Assembly: GCA_017881245.1 (NCBI GenBank) | Contig: JADGRC010000073.1 | Location: forward strand, 1-64,000 | From: Pseudomonadota bacterium | Lineage (GTDB): Bacteria; Myxococcota_A; Polyangia; Fen-1088 | Reading direction: 5' to 3' | DNA length: 64,000 bases | Notes under the pieces: generated by a model | What the model was told of the DNA's origin: nothing | The model's input: the letters and a program-made list of their open reading frames with translations, nothing else | Database searches by the model: none | Position numbers and translations under genes: made by a program | Part shown: positions 39,196 through 48,213 of the stretch, piece by piece | Numbering within the stretch: the first letter of the stretch is position 1 | Layout: each line of letters opens with the position of its first letter

Positions 39196-41901
39196 TCACG
39201 AGGCCCACCAAAACGACAATTTGGCGAGCAGGGTGTCCACCGCGGGCGCGTTGCCGATCGCGGACAACCGCAAAGCGGCCTGCGATGATCCCAGGAATAT
39301 GTCGGGCGTCTGGGATCGACTGTAAACGATGAACAGAGTCGAGCCCAGGCGGTACTCCCAACGCAGGACCACGTTGACGTTCAACGCGGCCGACTCCGAA
39401 TCCGCGTCGGTTGGCCCGGCGGCCAACGGCGCCAAGTTGGCGGCGCGGACATGGGCGACGCTGCGAGGGGCGCCGCGAAAGTCCGTGTAGTGCTCCGCGG
39501 CAAGGAAGAGCTGGGCGAAAGTCTGCAACGACAAGCGTGGCGTGAATGTGTAGCCGATCCTCAGGGTAACGCTGGCACTTCGCCCCAGCAAACGTCCGAA
39601 GATGCGCGGGTCGGCCGGATTCTCCGAGTAATTCTCGTTCGAGTGCCAGACGAACCTCTGCTCGCCGCTGCTGTACTTGGCCTGGGGCGTGAGCTCCACG
39701 GCAAACTGCGGCAGCAAACGGAGAATCAGCGGTGCCTGCGCATCCACCGAGACTCCGTTCGCGAGGAATCGCACCTCGCTTTTCAATCCGACACCGAAAC
39801 GCGCGGTCGGATCGCTCACAATATCAATCTTGCCCCCGACGAACCGCGCGCGCTCGAGCGCCGATCCGTCCCTGATCTCCCGGTCGTCGAAATATGAAGG
39901 ACCTGCCTCAAGTGACGCTCGAAGATTCCAGAACCCCTTCGTGCGAAAGGCCAAGCCAAGTTCGACAAGCATTCCCAAATCCAGACCATCCAGGTTGCGA
40001 CGCATGGACAAGTCGAGCCGCAGGTGTCGTTCCAGCGTGAGCCGCCCGGGATCCAGATTGCGCAATTCGAGGCCCACCTTGCCCTCGTGCAGGTTCTGGC
40101 GGGCCATGTACCCCAGATCGTTGTACATCAGCCGCCTGCCCAGGCCCGTGTAGATCCCCTCCGCAAGGAAGGTGCGACCGCCTTCCTTGGCCAGTCGCAC
40201 CCAGCCGCCGATGTCGCGGTCCCCGGACCCGATGGAAGTGCCGTCCCACTGGAGCTCGGGGCGACCTTCGCGGACAGCACTTCCGACCAATTGCCCCGAG
40301 GCAACATAATCCGCCTTGGGTGATCGCCAGGTGGCATCCAGGCCACCGACGGTGGCGTCGCGAAAACAGCGGATGCCGGGTGCCACCACCTCTCCCGTGG
40401 GACAGACCCTGCCGGCGCCGGTGTCCTCGAAGCGCGTGGTGGCGGTGGCAACCACGCCGATCTGCGTCCGGGCGCCGATCTCGCGGCGCAGGCGAAACAC
40501 GTTGAACGCGGTCAGGGGTTCGACCGTGTGGCGCAGGGGACCCGTGAGCGGAAGGCCTGCCTGCCGGTCAAAATTCTGGACTTCGAAATCGTTTCGCGAG
40601 GACAGCGCCGACAACAGGCCCACCGTCCAGGCATCACGAAAACGGCCGGAGAACTTCAGCGCTCCGTAGATTGTCGCTGCTCTGGGCACCTCGACCAACC
40701 GCGCCTCGACGCCGCTGGGGTCATTCCTGAGCATTGGCTCAGACAGGGAACTGCCAAGTTGAATTCGGACGAACCGCTGCCCGTCGAGTGTCGGCAAAGG
40801 CGGCGAACTTCCGATGCGGCGGGAGTAAAGGACGCCAAGCGGCGTCGCGAAAAGGTCCGCGCCCTCCAGAAAGAGTGGCCGCTTCTCTGGATATTGAATC
40901 TCGTAGTTGTTCAGATTTAGGATCAGTTGGTCGGCCTCGACCTGCGCGAAATCCGGGTTGATGGCGGCATCTAGCGTCAGGGACTGGGTCACGTGGAGCT
41001 TCAAATCGAGGCCAGCCGAGGCGGCCGCGTCGATTCCGTGATTGACAAGGGACGCGTCCGCGGATTGGCGGCGCACTTCCCCGAGGACGAATGGCCGCAA
41101 CTCGACGGTGCCACCGGGCGCCAGGTGCCGCAAATCCGTGAGGCGCCCGAAAAATGGAATCGGCGTCGCCGCATCGCGGGGGATATACGGCCAATCGTCT
41201 TTTTCTTGCGAGACGCCAATGAATCGAGACGCCCAGAGTCCCCAGTCTTGGACCGGCAGGCCAGGCGTGAAACGCAGGACGCGAAAGGGAATGCGCAACT
41301 CCGCCGACCAGCCCCGAGGCGTCAGGGCCGTCCGCGCTTCCCAGTTTTCGTCCCACTCCAGGCCCCATGTGGTGCCATCGTGCAGGATGCCGTCGGATAG
41401 GACCCCTTTGACGTTCACCGCGAAGACGTACGCGGTACGGGCGTCTCGGCGGCTGTCGATCTCCACCCACACCCAGTCACTTTCCGAATCCTCGTCTCGG
41501 CGGGTCAGGCGACCGACGACGGGGGTCCGCACCTGATCGCAATCGAACCCAAAATAGACGGCCTCGTCGTCGTAGACGACCCGCAAGGTCGTGTGCTCCG
41601 ACGGAGGCTTTCCGTCGTAGGGCACCTGCTGGGTGAAATCCGAAGTGCCCGGAGACGAGGCCCACGCCGGATCGTCCAACCGGCCGTCCAGCACGGGTGG
41701 CGACGAAACGCGAACCGCGCCTAGCCTGGGCAAGATCTCCGAAGGGGCGCGCAGAGGGGTTTCAGGGCGGGCCGCCCTCGGCGCCGCGTGAAGGCTACCG
41801 GACGCGACGGGCGTTGATGCCGCACCCTCGGCATTGACGCGGCCTGACTGGCACGCGATCGCGATCAACAGTGCGGCAGCCACCCATGAGCGCAAGGTCA
41901 C
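39196..41901 (-). CDS. DUF5916-like protein with N-terminal CBM9-like domain
   Basis: PPVLDGRLDDPAWASSPGTSDFTQQVPYDGKPPSEHTTLRVVYDDEAVYFGFDCDQ...NPDFAQVEADQLILNLNNYEIQYPEKRPLFLEGADLF. Confidence 0.92.
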   Translation of the reverse strand: MTLRSWVAAALLIAIACQSGRVNAEGAASTPVASGSLHAAPRAARPETPLRAPSEILPRLGAVRVSSPPVLDGRLDDPAWASSPGTSDFTQQVPYDGKPPSEHTTLRVVYDDEAVYFGFDCDQVRTPVVGRLTRRDEDSESDWVWVEIDSRRDARTAYVFAVNVKGVLSDGILHDGTTWGLEWDENWEARTALTPRGWSAELRIPFRVLRFTPGLPVQDWGLWASRFIGVSQEKDDWPYIPRDAATPIPFFGRLTDLRHLAPGGTVELRPFVLGEVRRQSADASLVNHGIDAAASAGLDLKLHVTQSLTLDAAINPDFAQVEADQLILNLNNYEIQYPEKRPLFLEGADLFATPLGVLYSRRIGSSPPLPTLDGQRFVRIQLGSSLSEPMLRNDPSGVEARLVEVPRAATIYGALKFSGRFRDAWTVGLLSALSSRNDFEVQNFDRQAGLPLTGPLRHTVEPLTAFNVFRLRREIGARTQIGVVATATTRFEDTGAGRVCPTGEVVAPGIRCFRDATVGGLDATWRSPKADYVASGQLVGSAVREGRPELQWDGTSIGSGDRDIGGWVRLAKEGGRTFLAEGIYTGLGRRLMYNDLGYMARQNLHEGKVGLELRNLDPGRLTLERHLRLDLSMRRNLDGLDLGMLVELGLAFRTKGFWNLRASLEAGPSYFDDREIRDGSALERARFVGGKIDIVSDPTARFGVGLKSEVRFLANGVSVDAQAPLILRLLPQFAVELTPQAKYSSGEQRFVWHSNENYSENPADPRIFGRLLGRSASVTLRIGYTFTPRLSLQTFAQLFLAAEHYTDFRGAPRSVAHVRAANLAPLAAGPTDADSESAALNVNVVLRWEYRLGSTLFIVYSRSQTPDIFLGSSQAALRLSAIGNAPAVDTLLAKLSFWWAS

Positions 41902-42025
41902 CGGTGGGCGAGCTTATAGCGCGTCCGCGCGCGCCGACAGTTCTCACTGCCTCACGGCCCTCACGGCCTCACCGCCTCATCTGCCTCGACTGCGTCGCCC
42001 GCCGCGCCTGACAGAGCGCTCGGCG

Positions 42026-42445
42026 TCAGTGGCAGAACATTTCACATACGAGGTCGGCCACGCCGGCCACGCACGCTTCGGTCTCCGCGAGACAGTGGCC
42101 ATCCACGAAACAGTGTTGCTCGCAGCCGCAGTAGGAGTCGCCTGTCGGACAGTACCGGGCAGTGCAAGCAGCCAGAGCCTGGTACGTTGTCTGCGCGGCG
42201 GGCGATCCCTCGGCGATGCAGTTTTGCACGCAGGGCTGGTCGACTTCGCTCGCGCAGGAGGCCACGCATTTGCGAATGTCCTGGCAGGTGTTGGCGGTTG
42301 CCCCGACACCCACCCCGGCGTCCTTGGTGGCGTCGAACCCAGGCTTGGTTCCGCCAGAGCAGCCCGCGAACACCATTGTCGCCAGGCTGTAAACCAGAAG
42401 GCCGCGCGACCGGCTTCGCATGCCCCTGACAATCCGGGAGGACAT
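42026..42445 (-). CDS. Small Cys-rich lipoprotein
   Basis: Lipobox MVFAGC; CQDIRKCVASCASEVDQPCVQNCIAEGS...CTARYCPTGDSYCGCEQHCFVDGHC. Confidence 0.8.
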   Translation of the reverse strand: MSSRIVRGMRSRSRGLLVYSLATMVFAGCSGGTKPGFDATKDAGVGVGATANTCQDIRKCVASCASEVDQPCVQNCIAEGSPAAQTTYQALAACTARYCPTGDSYCGCEQHCFVDGHCLAETEACVAGVADLVCEMFCH

Positions 42446-42448
42446 GGA

Positions 42449-44284
42449 TCACCCCCCGCGGGACCGCCGTCGGGCCAGAAGGAACATCAGCGCCGTGATC
42501 GCGCTCGCGAGCCCCGAGGTCGCCCCGACCCCTTCCGCGTCCATCGAACAAGCACAGCCACCCGTGACCGTGTCATTGAGACCAACCGCCGCGTCGTTCT
42601 CGGTTGAACCAGTGCCGAGCCCAGGGACAACCTGTCCCCCGCTTCCCATCGCTACTCCCCCTGTCCCGACTCCGGCACCACCCGAGCTCGCAATACCGGC
42701 ACCGCCGGTCGCGCTCGGCCCCGCGGTGGTTCCCCCCGTGGCGATGGTGGTGGCGCCGCTCGCGCCACCAGTACCAACCGGCTGTACCGTGCCGACAGGC
42801 GTCGCCGTATTGTCCACGCAAGATTCCGGACCCGCTCCAGGACCGGTGAACGGTGAATCATCCAGGCAGGTCGGAGCGGTCGTCCCGCCCACAATCTCGA
42901 CCGTGATGGTCGCCTGCGTGGGGCCCACGGCCGTCGCCGTGATGTTGACACCCCCCGCCGGGTCCGAGAACGTCTGTCCCACCGCGAGCGCCGCATCCGC
43001 GAAACCCGCGGCGACCCCGGTCGTCGTATTGGGTGTCATGTCGATGATGTAGGGGTGGATCGCCCGCTTGGTCGAGGCCACAATATCATTCGCGATGTGC
43101 AGCAAAATACGAGGTGATAAGGCCGTCCCTCCGCCCAATGTCCCGTCGAAATCCAAACCCGTCCGCAGCTCAACGAAATAGTAGTCCAATGTCTCGATGG
43201 TGGCGGCGCCCCCGCCCCCTGAGCGCATGATCGTGCGCGGCTTGGGCGCCTTGATCTGTAGAAACTGAACCCCATCGCAACGCATCTCGAAGGGAAGCAG
43301 GGTGAACGTACCACTGGCTGCGACGTTGACGCCGTTACAACCCCCGAACCAGCCTTGATAGCCTTTTTGCCAGGCGTTCATGTGCTTGCAGCCGCTGCCC
43401 ATCGGATCGAACGGATCTCCGTATTCCGATGCCGTACATGTCATCGTGTCGTCGGCCAGCGGCACCCCCGCGCAGCGGATGGACGACGAATGTTGCATGC
43501 CAAAGTTGTGTCCGGGTTCCTGAACCAGGACCACGCACCCGCTGGCGCCGTTGTACCAGGTATCGCGCGACGGTTTCGCGGCGGTGCCCACGGACGCAAG
43601 TCCCGCCCACTTGCAAGAGGCCTGCTTGCTTCCGAAGTACCACAGGTAGTGCTGAAATGTTCCGGGAATCATGGGCCGCAACATATTGGCCAAACTGGTC
43701 GTGTCGGTCGTTGCGCAGGTGGACAAGGCCGACGCTGTCAACGGCCCAAGAACCTGGGTCGTGATGTTCTGGCGGCCATACGAGGCGTACAGGTAGTAGT
43801 TTCGAATCGAGTTGGGGTCGGTCACCATGCGCGCCATAACCGTGTCCGCGGTGATATTGACGCCGCCACCCAGGTCAATCAGCACGAACGCGAACGATCG
43901 GTCCGTGAAGGCGGGTCCCGCGCGCAACGCCGACGTGCGTTCCTCGATCGGGGGTGAAACCACCTGGAACGACGTCACCCGAACGCCATCGGAGGTTTCA
44001 CTGCCCCAAACCTTGAGCTCGACCCCGGGAACCAGGTCCGACATGTCCCGATCGAACAAGAGCGGGCGTTCCGTCCCGGACGGCGCGCGGAGCGCATACC
44101 GCGTTTCACCGTTGCCGTCGGAATCGTCCGACGTGTACACGGCCAGCTCACCTCTCAGGGAGCCATCCTCGATCTGGAATCCTTCATTGGGACGGCCCTC
44201 TGTGCAACCCGGCAGGACCGCCAACGCGGTGAGAAACGGCGATAGCGCGACGACGGAGGTGATGCGGCGGCGGCCGGTGTTCAT
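42449..44284 (-). CDS. Gametolysin/M11-like metalloprotease with QExxH motif and MYXO-CTERM-type tail
   Basis: CVVLVQEPGHNFGMQHSSSIRCAG; Gly-rich linker; C-terminal GGCACSMDAEGVGATSGLASAITALMFLLARRRSRGG. Confidence 0.8.
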   Translation of the reverse strand: MNTGRRRITSVVALSPFLTALAVLPGCTEGRPNEGFQIEDGSLRGELAVYTSDDSDGNGETRYALRAPSGTERPLLFDRDMSDLVPGVELKVWGSETSDGVRVTSFQVVSPPIEERTSALRAGPAFTDRSFAFVLIDLGGGVNITADTVMARMVTDPNSIRNYYLYASYGRQNITTQVLGPLTASALSTCATTDTTSLANMLRPMIPGTFQHYLWYFGSKQASCKWAGLASVGTAAKPSRDTWYNGASGCVVLVQEPGHNFGMQHSSSIRCAGVPLADDTMTCTASEYGDPFDPMGSGCKHMNAWQKGYQGWFGGCNGVNVAASGTFTLLPFEMRCDGVQFLQIKAPKPRTIMRSGGGGAATIETLDYYFVELRTGLDFDGTLGGGTALSPRILLHIANDIVASTKRAIHPYIIDMTPNTTTGVAAGFADAALAVGQTFSDPAGGVNITATAVGPTQATITVEIVGGTTAPTCLDDSPFTGPGAGPESCVDNTATPVGTVQPVGTGGASGATTIATGGTTAGPSATGGAGIASSGGAGVGTGGVAMGSGGQVVPGLGTGSTENDAAVGLNDTVTGGCACSMDAEGVGATSGLASAITALMFLLARRRSRGG

Positions 44285-44451
44285 GATGGGACCTCGTCAG
44301 CGAACTGCTCGTCGGGCGGCGTTTATCCTACAAGCGCACACATACAAGCCCTTCCCCAAAGTTACGCGCGTTCGTTCGCTCGTTAGAGACGCTGACCCAC
44401 TTAATTGGATCAGTCAATCCAACACATCGGCGGATGATCGAAAAAATCACG

Positions 44452-45471
44452 TCAAAAAGCGTAAGGGGCGGTCCAGACGCCCGTGTCCGTGACCACCGCC
44501 GTGACCAAACGCGCGGGGGTAACGTCGAACACGGGGTTTCGTGCGCCCACACCGTCGGGCAACACGCGACGTCCCTCGATGCTCGCGACTTCCTCGACGT
44601 CCCGGAGCTCGATGGGAATCTCGGCTCCATTTTCTGTCGAGCGGTCAACGGTCGTCTGTGGCGCCGCGACGTAGAAGGGAACTCCGAAGGTGGAGGCCGC
44701 GGCCGCCAGCCCCACGGTGCCGATCTTGTTCGCGACGTCGCCATTTCGAGCGATGCGATCCGCGCCAACGACGACCGCGGCGATCTCGCCCCGCGACAGA
44801 AAGTGCGCCGCCGCGCCGTCGATGATCACCTCGACCGGTATTCCATCCTGTGCCAATTCCCACGTCGTCAGACGCGCTCCCTGCAGCCACGGTCGCGTTT
44901 CGTCGCACAACACGGAAATTCGTTTTCCCGCCGCGACCGCCGCGCGCACGATGCCCAATGCCGTTCCGTAGCCCGCGGTGGCCAACCCACCGGCGTTGCA
45001 ATGGGTGAGAATGGTTCCTTCGGCGGGCAGCAAGGCAGCGCCGCGGTTGCCGATCTCGCGGCACGCGGCGAGGTCTTCCTTCCAGATCAGTTGCGCCTCG
45101 ACCACGGGATCGCGCTCCATGGTCAACGCGTTGGCCATCCTGTGCACGGCCACTGCCAGATTTGCGGCGGTCGGTCTTGCCTCCACGATCGCGCGCATCC
45201 GGCGGCGCAACTCGACCGACGGGAGTCCCAGCCGGGCCATGAGAGCGACGGCAAAGGCCCCGGCGCAACCGATTGCCGGGGCGCCGCGCACCTCCATCTC
45301 GCGAATGGCCCGAACGATATCGTCCGCGTCATCGTAGCCCGTCCAGACCTCTTCGTGGGGCAGACGGCGCTGGTCGAGCAGCACCACGCGATCGTGAAGC
45401 CAAAATACCGGCGACAGGACGTCCGGATGCCCGGGCGGTCGTTGCCGGGGACCTAGTCGGACCGCCGCCAT
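44452..45471 (-). CDS. mtnA: S-methyl-5-thioribose-1-phosphate isomerase
   Basis: VVLLDQRRLPHEEVWTGYDDADDIVRAIREMEVRGAPAIGCAGAFAVAL...LTHCNAGGLATAGYGTALGIVRAA...DETRPWLQGARLTTWEL...VGADRIARNGDVANKIGT. Confidence 0.97.
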   Translation of the reverse strand: MAAVRLGPRQRPPGHPDVLSPVFWLHDRVVLLDQRRLPHEEVWTGYDDADDIVRAIREMEVRGAPAIGCAGAFAVALMARLGLPSVELRRRMRAIVEARPTAANLAVAVHRMANALTMERDPVVEAQLIWKEDLAACREIGNRGAALLPAEGTILTHCNAGGLATAGYGTALGIVRAAVAAGKRISVLCDETRPWLQGARLTTWELAQDGIPVEVIIDGAAAHFLSRGEIAAVVVGADRIARNGDVANKIGTVGLAAAASTFGVPFYVAAPQTTVDRSTENGAEIPIELRDVEEVASIEGRRVLPDGVGARNPVFDVTPARLVTAVVTDTGVWTAPYAF

Positions 45472-45663
45472 GTAGCGGATCCTAGCCTGTTTCAAGCGGA
45501 GGCGTCTACATCGAGTCCAGCGGGACCAGCGGGACCAGCGGGGTTTCAGCGGGTTCCAGCGCGGCCAGCCACGGAGCGGCGTCGTCGAAAACATCTCCAC
45601 CGGCACGGTCCGCGCAACGGATGTGATTGACAGCGGACCGAATCGCGCCGTGAATGGTACACT

Positions 45664-46677
45664 ATGAGGCACGCGTTCCACGGAACCTCGCGCGGCGGGT
45701 TCCTGGCGGTGATCGCGTTGGCTGGTTGTCTGGTCGACAGGTCCGGTCTGGGCCTGAGCAGCGGTGCCGGGGGAACCGTTGGCGTGGGGATTCTCGCTGA
45801 TTCGTCGGGCAGGAGCGGCGGAGGTTCCGGCAACGCGGTCGACCGAGGCGGGATGGCAAGCGGCGGCGGACCGAGTTCGATCGGCACCGGAGGAACCCGA
45901 ACGATGGGTGATTCATCGGACGTGGACGCCGGAGGTCCGACGGACATGCGAGACCCGTTGGTCGGAGCTGGTGGCGTCGCCGAACCGCAAGCCTCCGCCG
46001 GAGGGATGGGGGCAGGCGGACCAGGTACCGGGGGAATCGGAGGTCCTGTGCCAGCGATGGACGGCGCGGGGGGAGCCGCCCTGTCGAAGGCGTGCACGAC
46101 CTGCGCGCGGGCGGGGGGCGCTTGTGAACCAACGACGGGCGCATGCGCTTTTGATTGCTCCGGTCCCGGAGCCTGTGGCGCCGCGATCAAGTGCCCCTCG
46201 GGGATTCCCTGTCACATCACCTGCGGGGCATCCGCGTGCGGGAGCGACGTCGATTGTTCCGGAGCCACGGGCTGCGAGATCGCGTGTGCGGGAGACCGAT
46301 CGTGTGCTGGTAACATCCGCTGTGCCGGGACTGCGTGCGTCCTGTCGTGCGCGGGCCCATCATCATGCGCCGGAACGATCGCGGGAAACGCCGCCACGGC
46401 AACCATCTCGTGCACGGGCGACGACAGCTGCGGGGGCGCCATCCAGTGTCACGGAAATCAGACACAACTGGAATGTTCGGGCCGATCGTCGTGCAAGGGC
46501 GCGATCATGAGCGACGCGGCGAAGATCGTCGTGGCCTGCGGGGGGGCCGCGTCGTGCGCGGCAGCGATCTCGTGCGGCGGCGCCTCCTGCGGTATCACCT
46601 GCGGCGGCGCGGGCAGTTGTGCGAAGTCCGTCTGCTGCAACGCCGCCATCTGTGGCAATCCGCGAATGTGTAAGTGA
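45664..46677 (+). CDS. Lipoprotein with Gly-rich linker and Cys-repeat C-terminal domain
   Basis: Lipobox VIALAGC; C-terminal periodic motif e.g. CAGDRSCAGNIRCAGTACVLSCAGPSSCAGTI...CTGDDSCGGAIQC. Confidence 0.85.
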   Translation: MRHAFHGTSRGGFLAVIALAGCLVDRSGLGLSSGAGGTVGVGILADSSGRSGGGSGNAVDRGGMASGGGPSSIGTGGTRTMGDSSDVDAGGPTDMRDPLVGAGGVAEPQASAGGMGAGGPGTGGIGGPVPAMDGAGGAALSKACTTCARAGGACEPTTGACAFDCSGPGACGAAIKCPSGIPCHITCGASACGSDVDCSGATGCEIACAGDRSCAGNIRCAGTACVLSCAGPSSCAGTIAGNAATATISCTGDDSCGGAIQCHGNQTQLECSGRSSCKGAIMSDAAKIVVACGGAASCAAAISCGGASCGITCGGAGSCAKSVCCNAAICGNPRMCK

Positions 46678-46704
46678 ACCGCTCGCGGATCCGCACGTCC
46701 GAGG

Positions 46705-48213
46705 TCAGTTACCTTGCAGAAATTTCCTGAGGATCTCGTTTACTCCCCGGGGATTGGCCTTGCCGCCGGTCTCTTTCATCACGGCACCAACAAAGAATCC
46801 TATCAACTTGCCCTCACCCGCCCGGTACCGCGCGATCTCGGCGGGATGCGCGTCAAGCACGCGGCGACAAGCCTCCTGCAGAGTGCCGCTGTCGGACACT
46901 TGGGCCAGGCCCTCCGCCGCGACGATGTCCGCCGCCCTACGGCGCTCGGTCCACATGCGCGCGAAGACCTCCTTGCCCTGCTTTCCCGACAGCACGCCCG
47001 ATTCGACCAAGGCCACCAGTTCGACCAGCGCCGACGGGAGCACGGGCAAGTCCCCGGCACCTAGGCGGCGTGGATCGTCCACGCGTGCCAAGACCTCGTT
47101 GATCAACCAGTTGGCCACCTTCTTCGCCGTGACACCGATGGTCGCTCCGACCGTCACGGCAGCGTCGAAATAGTCGGCGATCTCTCTTTCGCCGACCAGG
47201 ACCCCCGCATCTTGTGGGGACAGGCCGCCCGAGCCCGTGTATCGGTCAAACCGATCCTCAGGAATCTCGGGCAGCGAAGCCCGCGCGTCGGCTAAAAATT
47301 TTTCATCGATCACCAACGGAGGCAGATCCGGCTCGGGGAAATACCGGTAGTCGTGCGCCTGCTCTTTTGAGCGCATCGAGATCGTGACTCCGTTCGCCGC
47401 GTCCCACAGGCGCGTCTCCTGGACGACCCGAAGGCCGCGATCCAGCAACGCCGCTTGCCGCCGCACCTCGTGTTCGATCGCGTCGCGCACGTTCTTGAAC
47501 GAATTGATGTTCTTGAGCTCGGCCTTCGTCCCCAGCTTCGTCTCGCCCCGCAGGCGCAAAGACACGTTCGCATCGCAGCGAAGCGACCCTTCCTCCATAT
47601 TCCCGTCGCAAATGCCCAACGTTCGCACAAGCGCCCGCAGGGCCCGCACGTACTCCGCGGCCTCTTCCGCCGAGCGCACGTCCGGCTCGCTGACTATCTC
47701 GCACAGACCGACACCGGAACGGTTGTAGTCGACGAAGCTGAAGCCGCCCGCCGCGTGGACGCTTTTTCCCGCGTCCTCTTCCAGGTGAATCCGGACCAAA
47801 CGGACCTTCTTGGTTTCTCCGCGCACGCGAAACCTGACGATGCCCCCTTCGCAGATCGGCTCGTCGAACTGCGACAGCTGAAAGCCCTTCGGCATGTCGG
47901 GGTAGAAGAAATGCTTACGCGCGAAACGGCATCGCCCGCGGATGCGACTGCCAACCGCCAGCCCCAGGCGGACGGCCGCGCGCACGACCGCCTCGTTCAG
48001 AACCGGCAGCGTGCCCGGCATTCCCAGGCACACGGGATCCGTGGCGGCGTTCGGCTCGGCGCCGTACGCAGACGACGACCAGGAGAATATCTTGCTGCGC
48101 GTGGTGAGCTGCGCATGCACCTCCAGCCCGATGACGATCTCGTATTTTCCGAAGCCCGTTGCGGGTTCGCCGGCGTCAGGCAAAGTCGAATATCCCGGGG
48201 TTGCGTCGTTCAC
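46705..48213 (-). CDS. gatB: Asp-tRNA(Asn)/Glu-tRNA(Gln) amidotransferase subunit B
   Basis: YEIVIGLEVHAQLTTRSKIFSWSSSAYGAEPNAATDPVCLGMPGTLPVLNEAVV; GTG start overlaps gatA stop (GTGA). Confidence 0.97.
   Translation of the reverse strand: MNDATPGYSTLPDAGEPATGFGKYEIVIGLEVHAQLTTRSKIFSWSSSAYGAEPNAATDPVCLGMPGTLPVLNEAVVRAAVRLGLAVGSRIRGRCRFARKHFFYPDMPKGFQLSQFDEPICEGGIVRFRVRGETKKVRLVRIHLEEDAGKSVHAAGGFSFVDYNRSGVGLCEIVSEPDVRSAEEAAEYVRALRALVRTLGICDGNMEEGSLRCDANVSLRLRGETKLGTKAELKNINSFKNVRDAIEHEVRRQAALLDRGLRVVQETRLWDAANGVTISMRSKEQAHDYRYFPEPDLPPLVIDEKFLADARASLPEIPEDRFDRYTGSGGLSPQDAGVLVGEREIADYFDAAVTVGATIGVTAKKVANWLINEVLARVDDPRRLGAGDLPVLPSALVELVALVESGVLSGKQGKEVFARMWTERRRAADIVAAEGLAQVSDSGTLQEACRRVLDAHPAEIARYRAGEGKLIGFFVGAVMKETGGKANPRGVNEILRKFLQGN

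Noticed and set aside
45508-45545. Short CCAGCGGGA direct repeats upstream of mtnA; also CCTCAC-like repeats near 41945-41990
   Set aside because: Low-complexity short repeats, no further structure seen.
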